Shown here: piece after piece, positions 1-8,284 of the stretch
How positions within the stretch are numbered: position 1 is the stretch's first letter
Layout of the letters: each line of letters starts with the position of its first letter
Origin: Polyangiaceae bacterium
Lineage (GTDB): Bacteria > Myxococcota_A > Polyangia > Polyangiales > Polyangiaceae
Assembly (NCBI GenBank): GCA_013361525.1
Contig: JABFXY010000206.1
Span: 1 to 64,000, forward strand
DNA: 64,000 bases
Direction: 5' to 3'
Position numbers and translations under genes: made by a program
The notes under the pieces: model-generated
Told to the model about the DNA's origin: nothing
The model's database searches: none
What the model saw: only the letters and a program-made list of their open reading frames with translations

Positions 1-540
1 AAGCTGGATACTGTTCGTGACCAGAAGCGCCGCCACGAGCTTCGCGCGGAAGCCAGCTCCGGTGGTGTCGGAGGCGTCGTAGGGGATCGTGATCGTGCCG
101 GTGGGGAGGGGGGCGTTTTTCGCTCGGAGGACCGGGTTTACGAATGCCGCTTGGCCCTTGTTCGGATCGCTCTGCGTCGTCTCCCCAACGACGCCGACCT
201 CGGTACCAACGTAGATCTTTGCGCTCTTGACGAGGTTGCCAACGATCAGCTTCCCGTTCGTGCCGCGCTTTGCTCCGCCGTTACCACGCGCCTCGAGGAG
301 GCATGCGACGTCTGTCATGCCCGGCGGTCCGACAACTGTGCACCCAGCAACGCTCGCGTTGATGATGGTCCAATCGCTCGGGTCCGTCAGGTCACAACTC
401 GAGACAATGACCCATTGCAGCGAGTTCAGACCCGCGGTGTCGTCGACGGTGGCGTTGGTCACGCCGCCGATCGGGATCTGCACCTTCTCCAGCGTCTCCT
501 GGTCGTCGAAGGAGAACGAGACGTTCGGGTCGATTGCCAT
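1..540 (-). CDS. Distal tail/virion protein, 3' end outside the window
   Basis: Open for 180 codons from the ATG at 538-540 to the window edge, so the C-terminus lies to the left. The N-terminus begins MAIDPNVSFSFDDQETLE and continues with Gly/Thr/Val-rich, strand-forming sequence lacking transmembrane segments. It is the most distal gene of the baseplate and tail-fibre block, five bases after the Ig-like tail gene. A minor tail or adsorption-associated protein is likely by position only; no family is recognised. Confidence 0.7.
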   Translation of the reverse strand, partial: MAIDPNVSFSFDDQETLEKVQIPIGGVTNATVDDTAGLNSLQWVIVSSCDLTDPSDWTIINASVAGCTVVGPPGMTDVACLLEARGNGGAKRGTNGKLIVGNLVKSAKIYVGTEVGVVGETTQSDPNKGQAAFVNPVLRAKNAPLPTGTITIPYDASDTTGAGFRAKLVAALLVTNSIQL

Positions 541-545
541 GGTTC

Positions 546-1565
546 CTACGCGGTTGGCTTGAAGCCGTAGCGGGACTGCAGAATGACGGCGCCAGACTCC
601 ACAGTCGGAGCCGTGGAAGGCTGCGCCGCGCTCAAGAACGCCAGAAGCGCGATGAGCAGGTCGGTGAGCTTGTCGACCGCGCTGAGGGTGTTGGTGATGT
701 CAGCGTTGTCGTGGGCCTCTGGCGCCAGGACTTGCCCGAGGTGCGCGACGAAGCTGCGGCGGAGATCGGCGTAGAGCACGACTGCCTCTGCGGGCGTCGA
801 CGCTGGCCCAACAACGGGGACGTTCTTCGTGTCGTCCTCGATATGCCAACGCGCGCCAGCGACTGACGCACCTGTGAGGTGCCCGATCATCGTCGCCCGC
901 AGCCGGTTCAGCTGCTGGATCGCGTTCGTCTGGTCGTACGGCCGATCCTGTGGATAGACGTTGGTCGTGTCGTTGACCGAATGAACCGTCGCTTGCGTTC
1001 GGTGCGCGTTGTACTTAGTGGCGAGCTCCGTCCCAACGGTCGCGATGTCCGGGCCGACAGTCGCGGCCGTGACGCTCACGAGCGCCGCGAGCTTCGCTGT
1101 AACCGTCGCGTCCTGGCTAGCCGCCGAGGCCTTCTCCGTCGTCGAACCGACGAGCGTGGCCTCGGAGATGGTCCCGCCGTGGACCTTCAATCGGATGGTG
1201 AGGCCATGTCCGAGGACGACGATCGGAAGGTCCATCGCCAACCCGACGGCGACGGTGAAGTTCTGGCCGGCGTTGACGACCTTTCGCACGCCAGGCCCGC
1301 CATCGAAGGCCATCGGCGCCCCGCGCTCGACGAAGTCCACCGCTTGGAGCGCGTAGGTACCGACCACGTCTGGAGTGAATGATTGCGCCGGCGAGCCGTC
1401 GAGCTCGCGCATCACGCCCGTTTCGAGTCCTGACCCTTCTGGCGTGATGGTGAGCTTGATTTCGGGGTCTGTGACGGTGACGCTTGTGCCGCCGACAGTT
1501 CGCTTGACCACGATCGAGACCGTGTCGCCAACGACAGGATGCGTCGGCGACGTCGTGACGGTCAT
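546..1565 (-). CDS. Tail protein with N-terminal Ig-like domain and YNAH repeats
   Basis: A 339-residue protein. Residues 1-85 look like an Ig-like beta domain (VVGDTVSIVV, then a closing GTYALQAVDF), a fold often found on exposed phage tail proteins. Residues 150-330 are helical and contain diverged repeats with TKYNAHR, VHSVNDTTN and EAHDNADITNT elements spaced about 45-60 residues apart. The same repeat type occurs in the connector-region protein at 19156-19680. The ATG lies one base from the upstream stop. Role in adsorption or tail surface is inferred from position and domain style. Confidence 0.7.
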   Translation of the reverse strand: MTVTTSPTHPVVGDTVSIVVKRTVGGTSVTVTDPEIKLTITPEGSGLETGVMRELDGSPAQSFTPDVVGTYALQAVDFVERGAPMAFDGGPGVRKVVNAGQNFTVAVGLAMDLPIVVLGHGLTIRLKVHGGTISEATLVGSTTEKASAASQDATVTAKLAALVSVTAATVGPDIATVGTELATKYNAHRTQATVHSVNDTTNVYPQDRPYDQTNAIQQLNRLRATMIGHLTGASVAGARWHIEDDTKNVPVVGPASTPAEAVVLYADLRRSFVAHLGQVLAPEAHDNADITNTLSAVDKLTDLLIALLAFLSAAQPSTAPTVESGAVILQSRYGFKPTA

Positions 1566-1566
1566 G

Positions 1567-2220
1567 TCAGCCTCGAAGCAGGGACAGGCCTAGCGTGGTG
1601 AAAACCATCCTGATGCCGGTCAGCGTGACCGTATTGGCGGTTCCGCCCGCCTCGCCCTGAATCTCGATGAAGTAGTGTCTGATCGCTGGAAAGAATGCGT
1701 GGGAGAGTCCGGTCGCGGTGATGGTTGTCGCTCCCGTGCCCGCAGCAGCCGCCTGAGATGCAACAGTCGTCGAGCCACCGACGAAATCGTTGTATCCGAG
1801 GACCGCGGTCGCTTCCGTCACAGGCACGCCTGCGCTACGCACGACATCAACCTTGAAACCGGTAATGGTTACCCCATCGGGCAACCGAACCGGGAACCGG
1901 GTGAGCGCGCCCGCGGCGATCGATGCCGAGAATGGGTACCGAACGCTCCCGCCACCATTGTCGCCAAAGTCCTGGAGCGCGTATTCGACCGACGCAACCG
2001 GCGTCACGTACTCGAGGAGGGTGCTTCCTGCGACGTTCAGCTTCGAGTTGGGAACGCTGAGGCCTTGGCCAGCAAGGCCTACCGCGACGGCTGGGGTGTA
2101 GTTTCCACCACCAACGAAGTCTGGGCACTTCAGGAGTTCGGTCCTGAAGGCATTCATGGTCGAGGAGAGCAGCCGCTCCTTTACCGAGAAGCCAGACGGT
2201 TTCGGATCGCTCAGTGACAT
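1567..2220 (-). CDS. Distal tail/baseplate protein, unknown family
   Basis: A 217-residue protein starting MSLSDPKPSGFSVKERLL. After a short helical start it becomes strand-rich with many Gly, Thr and Val residues, ending in TNTVTLTGIRMVFTTLGLSL. It has no signal peptide or membrane segment. It sits directly downstream of the gp48-like baseplate gene, where fibre or fibre-connector genes usually lie in Mu- and P2-like phages. I do not recognise a family; a receptor-binding or fibre-attachment role is a positional guess. Confidence 0.65.
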   Translation of the reverse strand: MSLSDPKPSGFSVKERLLSSTMNAFRTELLKCPDFVGGGNYTPAVAVGLAGQGLSVPNSKLNVAGSTLLEYVTPVASVEYALQDFGDNGGGSVRYPFSASIAAGALTRFPVRLPDGVTITGFKVDVVRSAGVPVTEATAVLGYNDFVGGSTTVASQAAAAGTGATTITATGLSHAFFPAIRHYFIEIQGEAGGTANTVTLTGIRMVFTTLGLSLLRG

Positions 2221-2223
2221 GGC

Positions 2224-2895
2224 TTAGAGTCCGGTCTCGTCGAGAAGCGAAACGTCGAGAATGAAGCCCTTGTCGGGGTCGTTCGTGCTGTGCAGGAACC
2301 ACTCCCAACTCATCCACGACGGGAGGAAGTCGGAGAGCAGTCGGCACAACTTACCGATCAGCCGATCGAACTGGGTCGCGGTGAGTGTTCCCTTGCGCAC
2401 CTCGACGCGAGCGACGCATCGATTCGCGCTCCACTCCAAGCCGGGTGGCCCCGGGTTGAAGCCCGGGATGTAGGTGATCTCTTCGTCGTCCGCGACGTAA
2501 TGGACATCTACAAAGTTCTCACCGAGCAGCTCCTGACACGCGTCTCGGATGTCTGGCTCGGCGTTGTTGCCGAAACCTCGCATCTTCGCTGCGAGCTCGG
2601 CCTGTCGATCCCGACGCGAGTCGCGGGGCGATGGCCTCAAGCCGGTGGCTTCTTCCCAGACGGGAAGGTTCTCGAGCATCTTGCGCGGCTGAAGCTGCTT
2701 GCGCAGGCGGTTCGCACAGATCTGCACGTTCTGCAGAATGCTCGCCTCGGCGTATGACTCCACCCATGGGAGTTGCTCGGGGTCGTCGGTGAAGATGGGC
2801 TTGTAGAACTTGAGCAGGTCCTCGTGGATGATCTGCTTAACCGACTTGCCTCCGCCAAAGCGTCGGGGGAACCCACCGTACGGCCCGAATCCCAT
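2224..2895 (-). CDS. Baseplate protein, Mu gp48 / YmfQ (DUF2313)-like
   Basis: A 223-residue protein. Residues 70-150 show the family's usual features: LENLPVWEEATGL, a double-Arg stretch (DSRRDRQAEL), then DIRDACQELLGENFVDVHYV. The C-terminal part is rich in Trp (PSWMSWEWFLH). In Mu-like phages this protein follows the baseplate J protein and links the baseplate to fibres; here it lies 0.5 kb after the J gene, with one small gene between them. The opening GFGPYGGFPRRFGGG is an unusual Gly/Phe-rich tail shared in style with the 4884-5309 protein. Assignment rests on pattern and position. Confidence 0.65.
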   Translation of the reverse strand: MGFGPYGGFPRRFGGGKSVKQIIHEDLLKFYKPIFTDDPEQLPWVESYAEASILQNVQICANRLRKQLQPRKMLENLPVWEEATGLRPSPRDSRRDRQAELAAKMRGFGNNAEPDIRDACQELLGENFVDVHYVADDEEITYIPGFNPGPPGLEWSANRCVARVEVRKGTLTATQFDRLIGKLCRLLSDFLPSWMSWEWFLHSTNDPDKGFILDVSLLDETGL

Positions 2896-2897
2896 GG

Positions 2898-3395
2898 TCA
2901 GCTGATGAGCTCGACGACGATCAAGGTTCCTGGCGTGAGGTCGACGAGAACGAAGTTCTCGTCACGGATCGTCACGGTTGCGACGGCTCCACTCGCAGCG
3001 ACCTGGACGTGAGCAGCCTCGGTTGAGCTAGCGACGTGCCCATCTCCGTCGATGAAGCTGACGTTCTCGTCCACTTCGTACTGATTCTCGAACGTTGGCG
3101 GGTACGTAAGGTCGTACGTGCCAACGCCCCTTCGTTCGACCGATTGAGGGAAGAACGCATCCGAGTTGCCCCAATGCGTCTTCGTCCACAGCGGCGTTGA
3201 GAACCCGGATACGACCGTTGGGAACGCGAGCCTGGCCCTTACCGTCGTGTTCGACATCTGCGACGTGTCGAGCGCGTGCTTGTCGTAGTCCGCGGCCTCC
3301 TGCTGTGACTCCGTGTCTTCAACGGCACTCTCGTCGACGAATGGAGACCCGTAGGTCCCTGGCAGCGACGGGGTTTCGAGTCCTTTGGTGGTCAC
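2898..3395 (-). CDS. Baseplate-associated protein between J and gp48-like genes
   Basis: A 165-residue acidic protein. Residues 1-45 are polar and probably flexible, followed by strand-rich sequence with VSGFSTPLW and VATVTIRDENFVLVDL. It ends VELIS. Two bases separate it from the gp48-like gene, and the J gene lies two bases upstream. No known baseplate gene normally sits in this slot, so it is either a lineage-specific baseplate subunit or a decoration protein. Family not recognised. Confidence 0.6.
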   Translation of the reverse strand: MTTKGLETPSLPGTYGSPFVDESAVEDTESQQEAADYDKHALDTSQMSNTTVRARLAFPTVVSGFSTPLWTKTHWGNSDAFFPQSVERRGVGTYDLTYPPTFENQYEVDENVSFIDGDGHVASSTEAAHVQVAASGAVATVTIRDENFVLVDLTPGTLIVVELIS

Positions 3396-3396
3396 G

Positions 3397-4887
3397 TTAC
3401 GCCGCCTGCTGAATGGCCATGTGCTTCAGCACCAGGATGTTGGGTGGATCCGTTGTCGCTGTTGGAACTGATGGTGACGTTCTCGGGGTAGTGGTTCCGG
3501 TCTCGAATCGGTGTTCGTAGTCGAGCGATTGCAGCTCGAGGTGGTTGTCAGTGACCGCGGAGAGGACCCGCGACGTGAGATCCTTCGGCCACGAGGCATC
3601 GGTCGTCGGCTTGCGGGCTGCCTGCGGAAGCAGGTGCATGCTCGCTGTCTTCTCGCCGGGCCCCAGCGAACGCATCGAAGTGAGGAGGTCTGCGGCGTAG
3701 TCGATGAGCTTTTCCGCGCCGGCGCTGATGTAGCAGGCCGTGAAGTCCTTGCTGAAACCTTCGACGCTCCGAATGGTAATGTTGGGACCCAAAGTCGAGA
3801 GCGATTGCACCGTGAACTCGTGCATCGTCTCCGTCCCCCAGTCCCAGATCCCGAAGTGTGTGCCGACAGCGAGCCCGTTGAGCACAGTCGAGTTGGTTTC
3901 GATGAAGCCGGTGATCTCGTCGAAGCTGAGGATCCTGACCGCGCCGCTCGTCGGATTCGGCCACGGCACAGGGTCGCGCCACCCACCGCCCTTGCCGCCC
4001 GCCGAGGAGGGAAGCGCGAGCTTCGCACTCAGCACCATGTCGATGCCTTCCTCGGCTACTGTCGTCGCGTTCAACTTCGCGTGACCCGGGAGCTCAGCAA
4101 CAACCGCAGAAGCCATCAGGCTGATGATGCTTGAGGCGAGCTCGCGATCGCCTGTCGCCTTGGCTGCCGCGATTCCGTAGGACCCGGCTCCCTGGATCCC
4201 AGGGTAGACCCAGACCGCTCCGATCGATGCCGAGGCGTTCTCTGCGAGCTGCTTTACGTGGGACCAGTTGCCGCCGGTCCCTGGAGCCGAGAGCCGGTCA
4301 AGGAGGCGCCCACGAAGCACCTCGGTCGTATCCGCGTTCGCGCCGCCATCGAGCCCGCCAGCGGCGACCGTAACTCCCTGTCCAAGGTTCGTGACAGAAC
4401 CGTCGTCCCACGTGCCTTTCGCGCCGGCACCTCGGTTCGTGTCCGCTCCACCGTCGATGGCGATCGCGTCGATCTCGTCGAGATCGGCGACGTTGGTGTT
4501 GATGGAGACGGTCTTGTACTTCTTGCCGTTATCGAGCGTGAAGACCCACTCGGCGGGGATCGTCACCGTGCCGGTCGTCACGCGAACCACGATTGCGCCG
4601 GCGGCCGGACCCGCCGGGCGAGGCTTCACCCCAAAGACCGAGGCGAGCTCGGGAAGCGTGTTCTCATCGGCGTCGAGCGGCGAGAGGGCGGTGATCGCGA
4701 GCTTCTGGTTCGCGAATGCGACCACGACCATCTGGGCGCACGCTTCGGCGCGCAGATGGTATTCCGACCCGGGAAGTACGTTGACCGTGATTCCGCGGCG
4801 CGCCGCACCCGCGGCGATCGACCGCAGGTAGATCCTGATCAGCTCCTCCTTGGTGGGGAAGCGCTGGCCTTTGACCGTCGGGATCAT
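3397..4887 (-). CDS. Baseplate J-like protein
   Basis: A 496-residue protein with the Baseplate_J layout. There is a helical N-terminal region (residues 1-90, PTKEELIRIYLRSIAAG), a beta section with TVTIPAEWVFTLDNGKKYKT, and the diagnostic central segment near residues 190-245: a LLDRLSAPGTGGN turn, HVKQLAENASASIGAVWVYP and GAGSYGI. J-family proteins form the wedge that radiates from the hub in P2, Mu and T4-type tails. The C-terminal 200 residues are longer and more variable than usual and may carry a lineage-specific attachment. The start overlaps the upstream stop by four bases. Confidence 0.85.
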   Translation of the reverse strand: MIPTVKGQRFPTKEELIRIYLRSIAAGAARRGITVNVLPGSEYHLRAEACAQMVVVAFANQKLAITALSPLDADENTLPELASVFGVKPRPAGPAAGAIVVRVTTGTVTIPAEWVFTLDNGKKYKTVSINTNVADLDEIDAIAIDGGADTNRGAGAKGTWDDGSVTNLGQGVTVAAGGLDGGANADTTEVLRGRLLDRLSAPGTGGNWSHVKQLAENASASIGAVWVYPGIQGAGSYGIAAAKATGDRELASSIISLMASAVVAELPGHAKLNATTVAEEGIDMVLSAKLALPSSAGGKGGGWRDPVPWPNPTSGAVRILSFDEITGFIETNSTVLNGLAVGTHFGIWDWGTETMHEFTVQSLSTLGPNITIRSVEGFSKDFTACYISAGAEKLIDYAADLLTSMRSLGPGEKTASMHLLPQAARKPTTDASWPKDLTSRVLSAVTDNHLELQSLDYEHRFETGTTTPRTSPSVPTATTDPPNILVLKHMAIQQAA

Positions 4888-5309
4888 GTTCGCTTGACTG
4901 GAAGGACTTTCGCCTTCCCCGCATCGAGGAGGTCACGGACCTTCACGCGACACACGACGCCACTTCCCCCATTGTCGGAAAAGTCGAAGCTCTCGATCTT
5001 CAAGAGCGGCGGCGCCACGTCGGTGAGGAACTCAAGGCACTTGCGGATCTTGCCTTCGACGATCGGCTGGTACGTCAGGTCGATCGTCTCTGGCAGGTTC
5101 TGAAGCTCGTACGCCAGCGCAATCTGCGCGCGCTGCAGCGTGTCGCTCATTCCGGCGAACGCGCCGGTGTCGTCGGCCACCTGCTCCGGGACGCCGCTCG
5201 CGAGGATGCTCCTCGACGACGTCAACTGGCCTTGCTGTGTCGCGAGCGACGACGGATCGGCAATCCCAAACGGACCCAGCCCGAAGGACGACGTGCCGAA
5301 GCCAGTCAT
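4884..5309 (-). CDS. Baseplate wedge-type protein
   Basis: A 141-residue protein. It opens TGFGTSSFGLGPFG, a Gly/Phe-rich arm, and continues with a helical centre (TLQRAQIALAYELQNLPET) and a C-terminal beta part (FDFSDNGGSGVVCRVKVRDL). The gene immediately before J in Mu- and P2-like phages encodes the gp46 or gpW/gp25 wedge component, so that role is likely. The gpW lysozyme-like motifs are not visible, and I cannot assign the family. ATGA coupling links it to the J gene. Confidence 0.6.
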   Translation of the reverse strand: MTGFGTSSFGLGPFGIADPSSLATQQGQLTSSRSILASGVPEQVADDTGAFAGMSDTLQRAQIALAYELQNLPETIDLTYQPIVEGKIRKCLEFLTDVAPPLLKIESFDFSDNGGSGVVCRVKVRDLLDAGKAKVLPVKRT

Positions 5310-5647
5310 ACGAGAGGCAGATCGATGTTCACGCCGCCGTGCGCGGCGGTCGCAGTATCGGCGTTGTTCGGATTCGGAGTCTTCTGCAACCCGGCAACCA
5401 AAGGTCCAACCCGAGCCTTCGTGTGGTTCTGGATCTCGAACGTGATGGATGACGCCATCGCATTCGCGAGGTCAGCCCAGCCACGCCGAATCGCGGCCTT
5501 GACCTTCGGATCGGTCGGCTCAGCGCCGCCAACGGCGGTCAGCGTCGCGAGCGCGCTGAGCTTCAGCGCGTCGTAGATCCTCCCGGCGAAGTCGGACTTC
5601 GTCTCGGCTCCGGTGTCGGGGTTGATGGTGACGCTTCCAGCGATCAT
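5306..5647 (-). CDS. Small baseplate-region protein
   Basis: A 113-residue protein beginning AGSVTINPDTGAETKSDFAG. A helical stretch (RIYDALKLSALATLT, then KAAIRRGWADLANAMASSITFEI) fills residues 22-80, and the C-terminus is polar. It overlaps its neighbours by four bases on both sides. It could be a tail-spike chaperone or a minor baseplate subunit; nothing specific is recognised. Confidence 0.6.
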   Translation of the reverse strand: MIAGSVTINPDTGAETKSDFAGRIYDALKLSALATLTAVGGAEPTDPKVKAAIRRGWADLANAMASSITFEIQNHTKARVGPLVAGLQKTPNPNNADTATAAHGGVNIDLPLV

Positions 5648-5964
5648 GCGGCGAGGAGGGGGCAGTCCGGCAGCTCTGGGAGTTCTGGCAGTTCCGGGAG
5701 TGGAGGTAGTGGAATCGGCGGCGGGAACGCCGGGAGCGCAAAGCTTGGGAGCGTCAGCCCTGGTAGGTCAGGCAGCTCCGGCAGCTCCGGCAACTCGGGC
5801 AGCGGCGGCAGTGGAATCGGCGGCGGGAACGCCGGAATGGCGAACGCCGGCAGGACGAGCCCCGGAAGGTCCGGTAGCTCTGGGAGCTCTGGGAGCTCCG
5901 GGATTGGCGGAAGAGGGATCGGCGGCGGGAACGCCGGAATGGCGAACGCCGGCAGGACACACAC
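5644..5964 (-). CDS. Proline-rich protein of three 34-residue repeats in the spike locus
   Basis: A 106-residue protein starting at GTG (5962-5964). It is almost wholly three tandem copies of a 34-residue unit, AFPPPIPLPP followed by three or four LPE steps and DLPGL. Copies 1 and 2 are nearly identical; copy 3 differs slightly and ends CPLLAA. Pro is close to every second or third residue, so a polyproline-II rod or sheath-like fibre is expected rather than a globular fold. It lies between the spike (5971-6636) and wedge genes. A tip-binding, spike-associated or linker role is inferred from position only. Confidence 0.65.
   Translation of the reverse strand: MCVLPAFAIPAFPPPIPLPPIPELPELPELPDLPGLVLPAFAIPAFPPPIPLPPLPELPELPELPDLPGLTLPSFALPAFPPPIPLPPLPELPELPELPDCPLLAA
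5647..5955 (-). repeat. Three in-frame tandem repeats of about 102 bp
   Basis: Units run approximately 5854-5955, 5752-5853 and 5647-5751. Each encodes the same 34-residue Pro/Leu-rich block. The first two are very similar at DNA level (for example the shared GGCGGGAACGCCGGAATGGC), which suggests recent duplication and possible copy-number variation. Confidence 0.85.
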
Positions 5965-5970
5965 GAGGCC

Positions 5971-6636
5971 TCAGATTCCGCAGAGGACCTTCGTCGAAGG
6001 CGCTGCGGTCATTCCGGACGGACCCACGCAGCAGGCGTTCACACCATCAATCAGCGGGGCGGTCCCGCTGGGTTCCGCCATCGCAAGGAAGACCTTTCCG
6101 ACGTTCGCTTCGAACTTCTCGCCGTTAATGGTGACGCCCTTCTTATCGATCTTGAGCGCGCCGCCACCGCTCACACCCATGTAGATCTTTGCCGGCGCTT
6201 GCGTGAACCACGAGGAGTCGGCGCCATCGCCGACCACCACCGACCAAGTCTTCTTCTTCCCGTTGAGTTGGGCGACGAGGTCCAGACCATCGTCGGTCTT
6301 CACGGTGATCGAGACCGATCGACCATCGTCCTTGATGAAGACACGTGAGCCGTTCCTCGTGATGATGGCCTTGTCGCCATCATCCATCTGGCCGTAGAAC
6401 TCGGTGAGCCGGTTGTCCTTGGAGGCCACGACGCGTCCACTGCCGGACGGGTCGTAGAGGCAGAACGCGGAGCCCTTTGCGTCGGGCTTGTTTGGCTTCG
6501 AATAGAAGCCGTCGATGCCGTAGACGGGGACGTTTTGAGGCGCCGCCGCGCTCTGGGCGTTCGAGTTACCAAGCTTGATGCGGATCTCTCCCTTCGGAGA
6601 GAGCTCCGAGCTCAGGATGTCGCGCTTGATCAGCAT
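5971..6636 (-). CDS. Baseplate spike protein, gpV / Mu gp45-like
   Basis: A 221-residue protein. It opens with LIKRDILSSELSPKGEIRIKLG, then a compact beta region with YDPSGSGRVVASKD and GDKAIITRNGSRVFIKDD. The end is a regular, strand-rich stretch (SWFTQAPAKIYMGVSGGGAL, then KKGVTINGEKFEANVG) typical of the trimeric beta-helix of central spikes. Position between the hub (7106-8284) and J fits the membrane-piercing spike under the tail tube. A separate PAAR tip was not found; the proline-rich neighbour is the only candidate cap. Confidence 0.75.
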   Translation of the reverse strand: MLIKRDILSSELSPKGEIRIKLGNSNAQSAAAPQNVPVYGIDGFYSKPNKPDAKGSAFCLYDPSGSGRVVASKDNRLTEFYGQMDDGDKAIITRNGSRVFIKDDGRSVSITVKTDDGLDLVAQLNGKKKTWSVVVGDGADSSWFTQAPAKIYMGVSGGGALKIDKKGVTINGEKFEANVGKVFLAMAEPSGTAPLIDGVNACCVGPSGMTAAPSTKVLCGI

Positions 6637-7109
6637 CAGAAGAGCGTTGCGGTTGCGACGAACGCGTCAGGCGCGAAGACGCAGCGATGCAAGTCAGACC
6701 AATAGATCGTGTTGTCGGAGAGCCGTTTCGCGTAGAGGTGCACGTCGCGAAGCAATCGGTCGACGTTGTCCGAGTTCTGCGGGTCCAAAATCGCGGTACC
6801 CTCTGCGGTCAGTGCGAGGCGAACTCGACTGCTGCGCGAAGCCAAAGCGCTCGGGTCATGGCGTTGAAGCTGCAGCCGAGGGGCGCCCGAGGGGAACGAC
6901 GGATCCGAGAGGTACCAATGGTACTCGTCGACGTACGGTGACCCGTCGTTTGAGCCTTTTAGGTCAATTGCTAGCGGGAACGAGAGATCGGGCGACGTTG
7001 CTGGCTTGAACGTCTCGTCGTGTCCTGGAAACACGAGGAACCCGTCCGTCCCCCGATCCGAGCTCGTCGCGAAGACGGTCCTGAACCAGACGTAGTCGGC
7101 GCCGATCAC
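6636..7109 (-). CDS. Baseplate hub-region protein
   Basis: A 157-residue protein, beta-rich, with many aromatic residues (VWFRTVF, YHWYLSDPSF, YWSDLHRCVF). It sits between the hub (four-base overlap) and spike genes (one-base overlap). It may be a small hub adaptor or a LysM-type tail protein equivalent; neither a LysM motif nor another known signature is visible. Confidence 0.6.
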   Translation of the reverse strand: MIGADYVWFRTVFATSSDRGTDGFLVFPGHDETFKPATSPDLSFPLAIDLKGSNDGSPYVDEYHWYLSDPSFPSGAPRLQLQRHDPSALASRSSRVRLALTAEGTAILDPQNSDNVDRLLRDVHLYAKRLSDNTIYWSDLHRCVFAPDAFVATATLF

Positions 7110-8284
7110 AGCTCACCAAGTCGTAGGTATCCTTTGGGGATCCAGACGTGCTCTGTGCGTTGCCCGCCGCGGCCGTCGCGCGTCTTCTGCAACGTCCACG
7201 TACGCTGCGACAACCACATGATTTCGTCGAACCCATCCGAGTGGATGTAGACGCGCCCCGTGGTGTCGATCGTCCACGGTGTCCCTTCGCGCGAAACGAG
7301 CCCGTGAGTGTCGCCCTTCACATAGAAGGCCGTCTCGGCCTTCAGGCCCAGGGCGAGGAAAGCGGTGGACCTGGACTTCTTGGCGTCGCGAGAGTCCTTG
7401 TCGGTGTAGAAGAGCGGCTTGTGCGCGAGCGCTCCGGTCGCCCGGTAGGGCGGCCGATCGGGGTTGATCTCGCTCGACTCGACGCGCGCCTGGGGGATGT
7501 TCGCGCTCGTCTCGTCCTCCTTGTCGACAGCTTCGCCGACCACCTCGCAGAACGAGTGCTGCTGCTCGTTGCTGTCGTACACCTCGATCGGATCTAGGAA
7601 CGAGTCGCCAGCGGGCCCGGCGCCTGGCGGACCGCACCGCACCGTGTAGCTCGGGTCCTGGTCGTAGTGAGGGCGCGTGAGGTAGATCCCTCCGCCAACC
7701 GGATCCATTCGCATCATGACGCCGAGGCGCGTGATGACCCGCCCCAAGAAGGATCCGGCCGTCTCGTTTGGCTGGATGCGAGCCTCGGCGAACTTGAGCT
7801 CCTTTGCCGGCGTGTCTGCGGCGTTGGTGCCTTTGCCCGTCTTTGCCTTGATCGCAGCCGTGTCCTTCTCTGCGAAGACCTCTCCGATGCCGTATGGGGC
7901 AACCACCTCGTTCACGAAGTCGATGAGAGGCGCGTCGGCCTTGAGCGCTCGGTCACTCTTCGGATCTGGCGAGCTCTGGAAGAGCTGGATGATCGGCGAA
8001 TGGCAGGTGATGTCGATCCCAGTGCCTTCGGCACTGGAGATGACCTTGCGCACGGTGTGAATCACCATGCTGGCCTGCGGCTTGTCGTCGACCAGGAGTG
8101 CGACGAGCTCACCTTTTTGGAGCCGCTCTCGGTAATCCAGATACTGCTCTGGTGGCGGACGAACGCTCACTTCGAGCAGCCCGAGCGGATCCGAGAATCG
8201 CTCCACATGCTTCAACGAGATGAAGCTCGTAATGGCAGATCCGTCAGCAAAGTTCAGTCGAACCTTGCTCTGCTGCATCGGCAT
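7106..8284 (-). CDS. Baseplate hub protein, gpD / Mu gp44-like
   Basis: A 392-residue protein with the order of the late-control gpD/gp27-like family. An N-terminal barrel (residues 1-110) includes KVRLNFADGSAITSF and MVIHTVRKVISS. A middle part carries APLIDFVNEVVAPYGI and the classic ARIQPNETAGSFLGRVI, where such proteins read 'Q..ET...Fl.Rl..'. A C-terminal region (TAFYVKGDTHGLVSREGTPW) resembles the second barrel. Hubs of this type form the trimeric platform that carries the spike at the end of the tube. It overlaps the tube-like gene by one base. Confidence 0.8.
   Translation of the reverse strand: MPMQQSKVRLNFADGSAITSFISLKHVERFSDPLGLLEVSVRPPPEQYLDYRERLQKGELVALLVDDKPQASMVIHTVRKVISSAEGTGIDITCHSPIIQLFQSSPDPKSDRALKADAPLIDFVNEVVAPYGIGEVFAEKDTAAIKAKTGKGTNAADTPAKELKFAEARIQPNETAGSFLGRVITRLGVMMRMDPVGGGIYLTRPHYDQDPSYTVRCGPPGAGPAGDSFLDPIEVYDSNEQQHSFCEVVGEAVDKEDETSANIPQARVESSEINPDRPPYRATGALAHKPLFYTDKDSRDAKKSRSTAFLALGLKAETAFYVKGDTHGLVSREGTPWTIDTTGRVYIHSDGFDEIMWLSQRTWTLQKTRDGRGGQRTEHVWIPKGYLRLGEL

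Noticed and set aside
5644..5964. Chance low-complexity frame rather than a gene
   Set aside because: It is chained to genes on both sides, has a suitable start and shows whole-unit duplication in frame, so translation is more likely than not.
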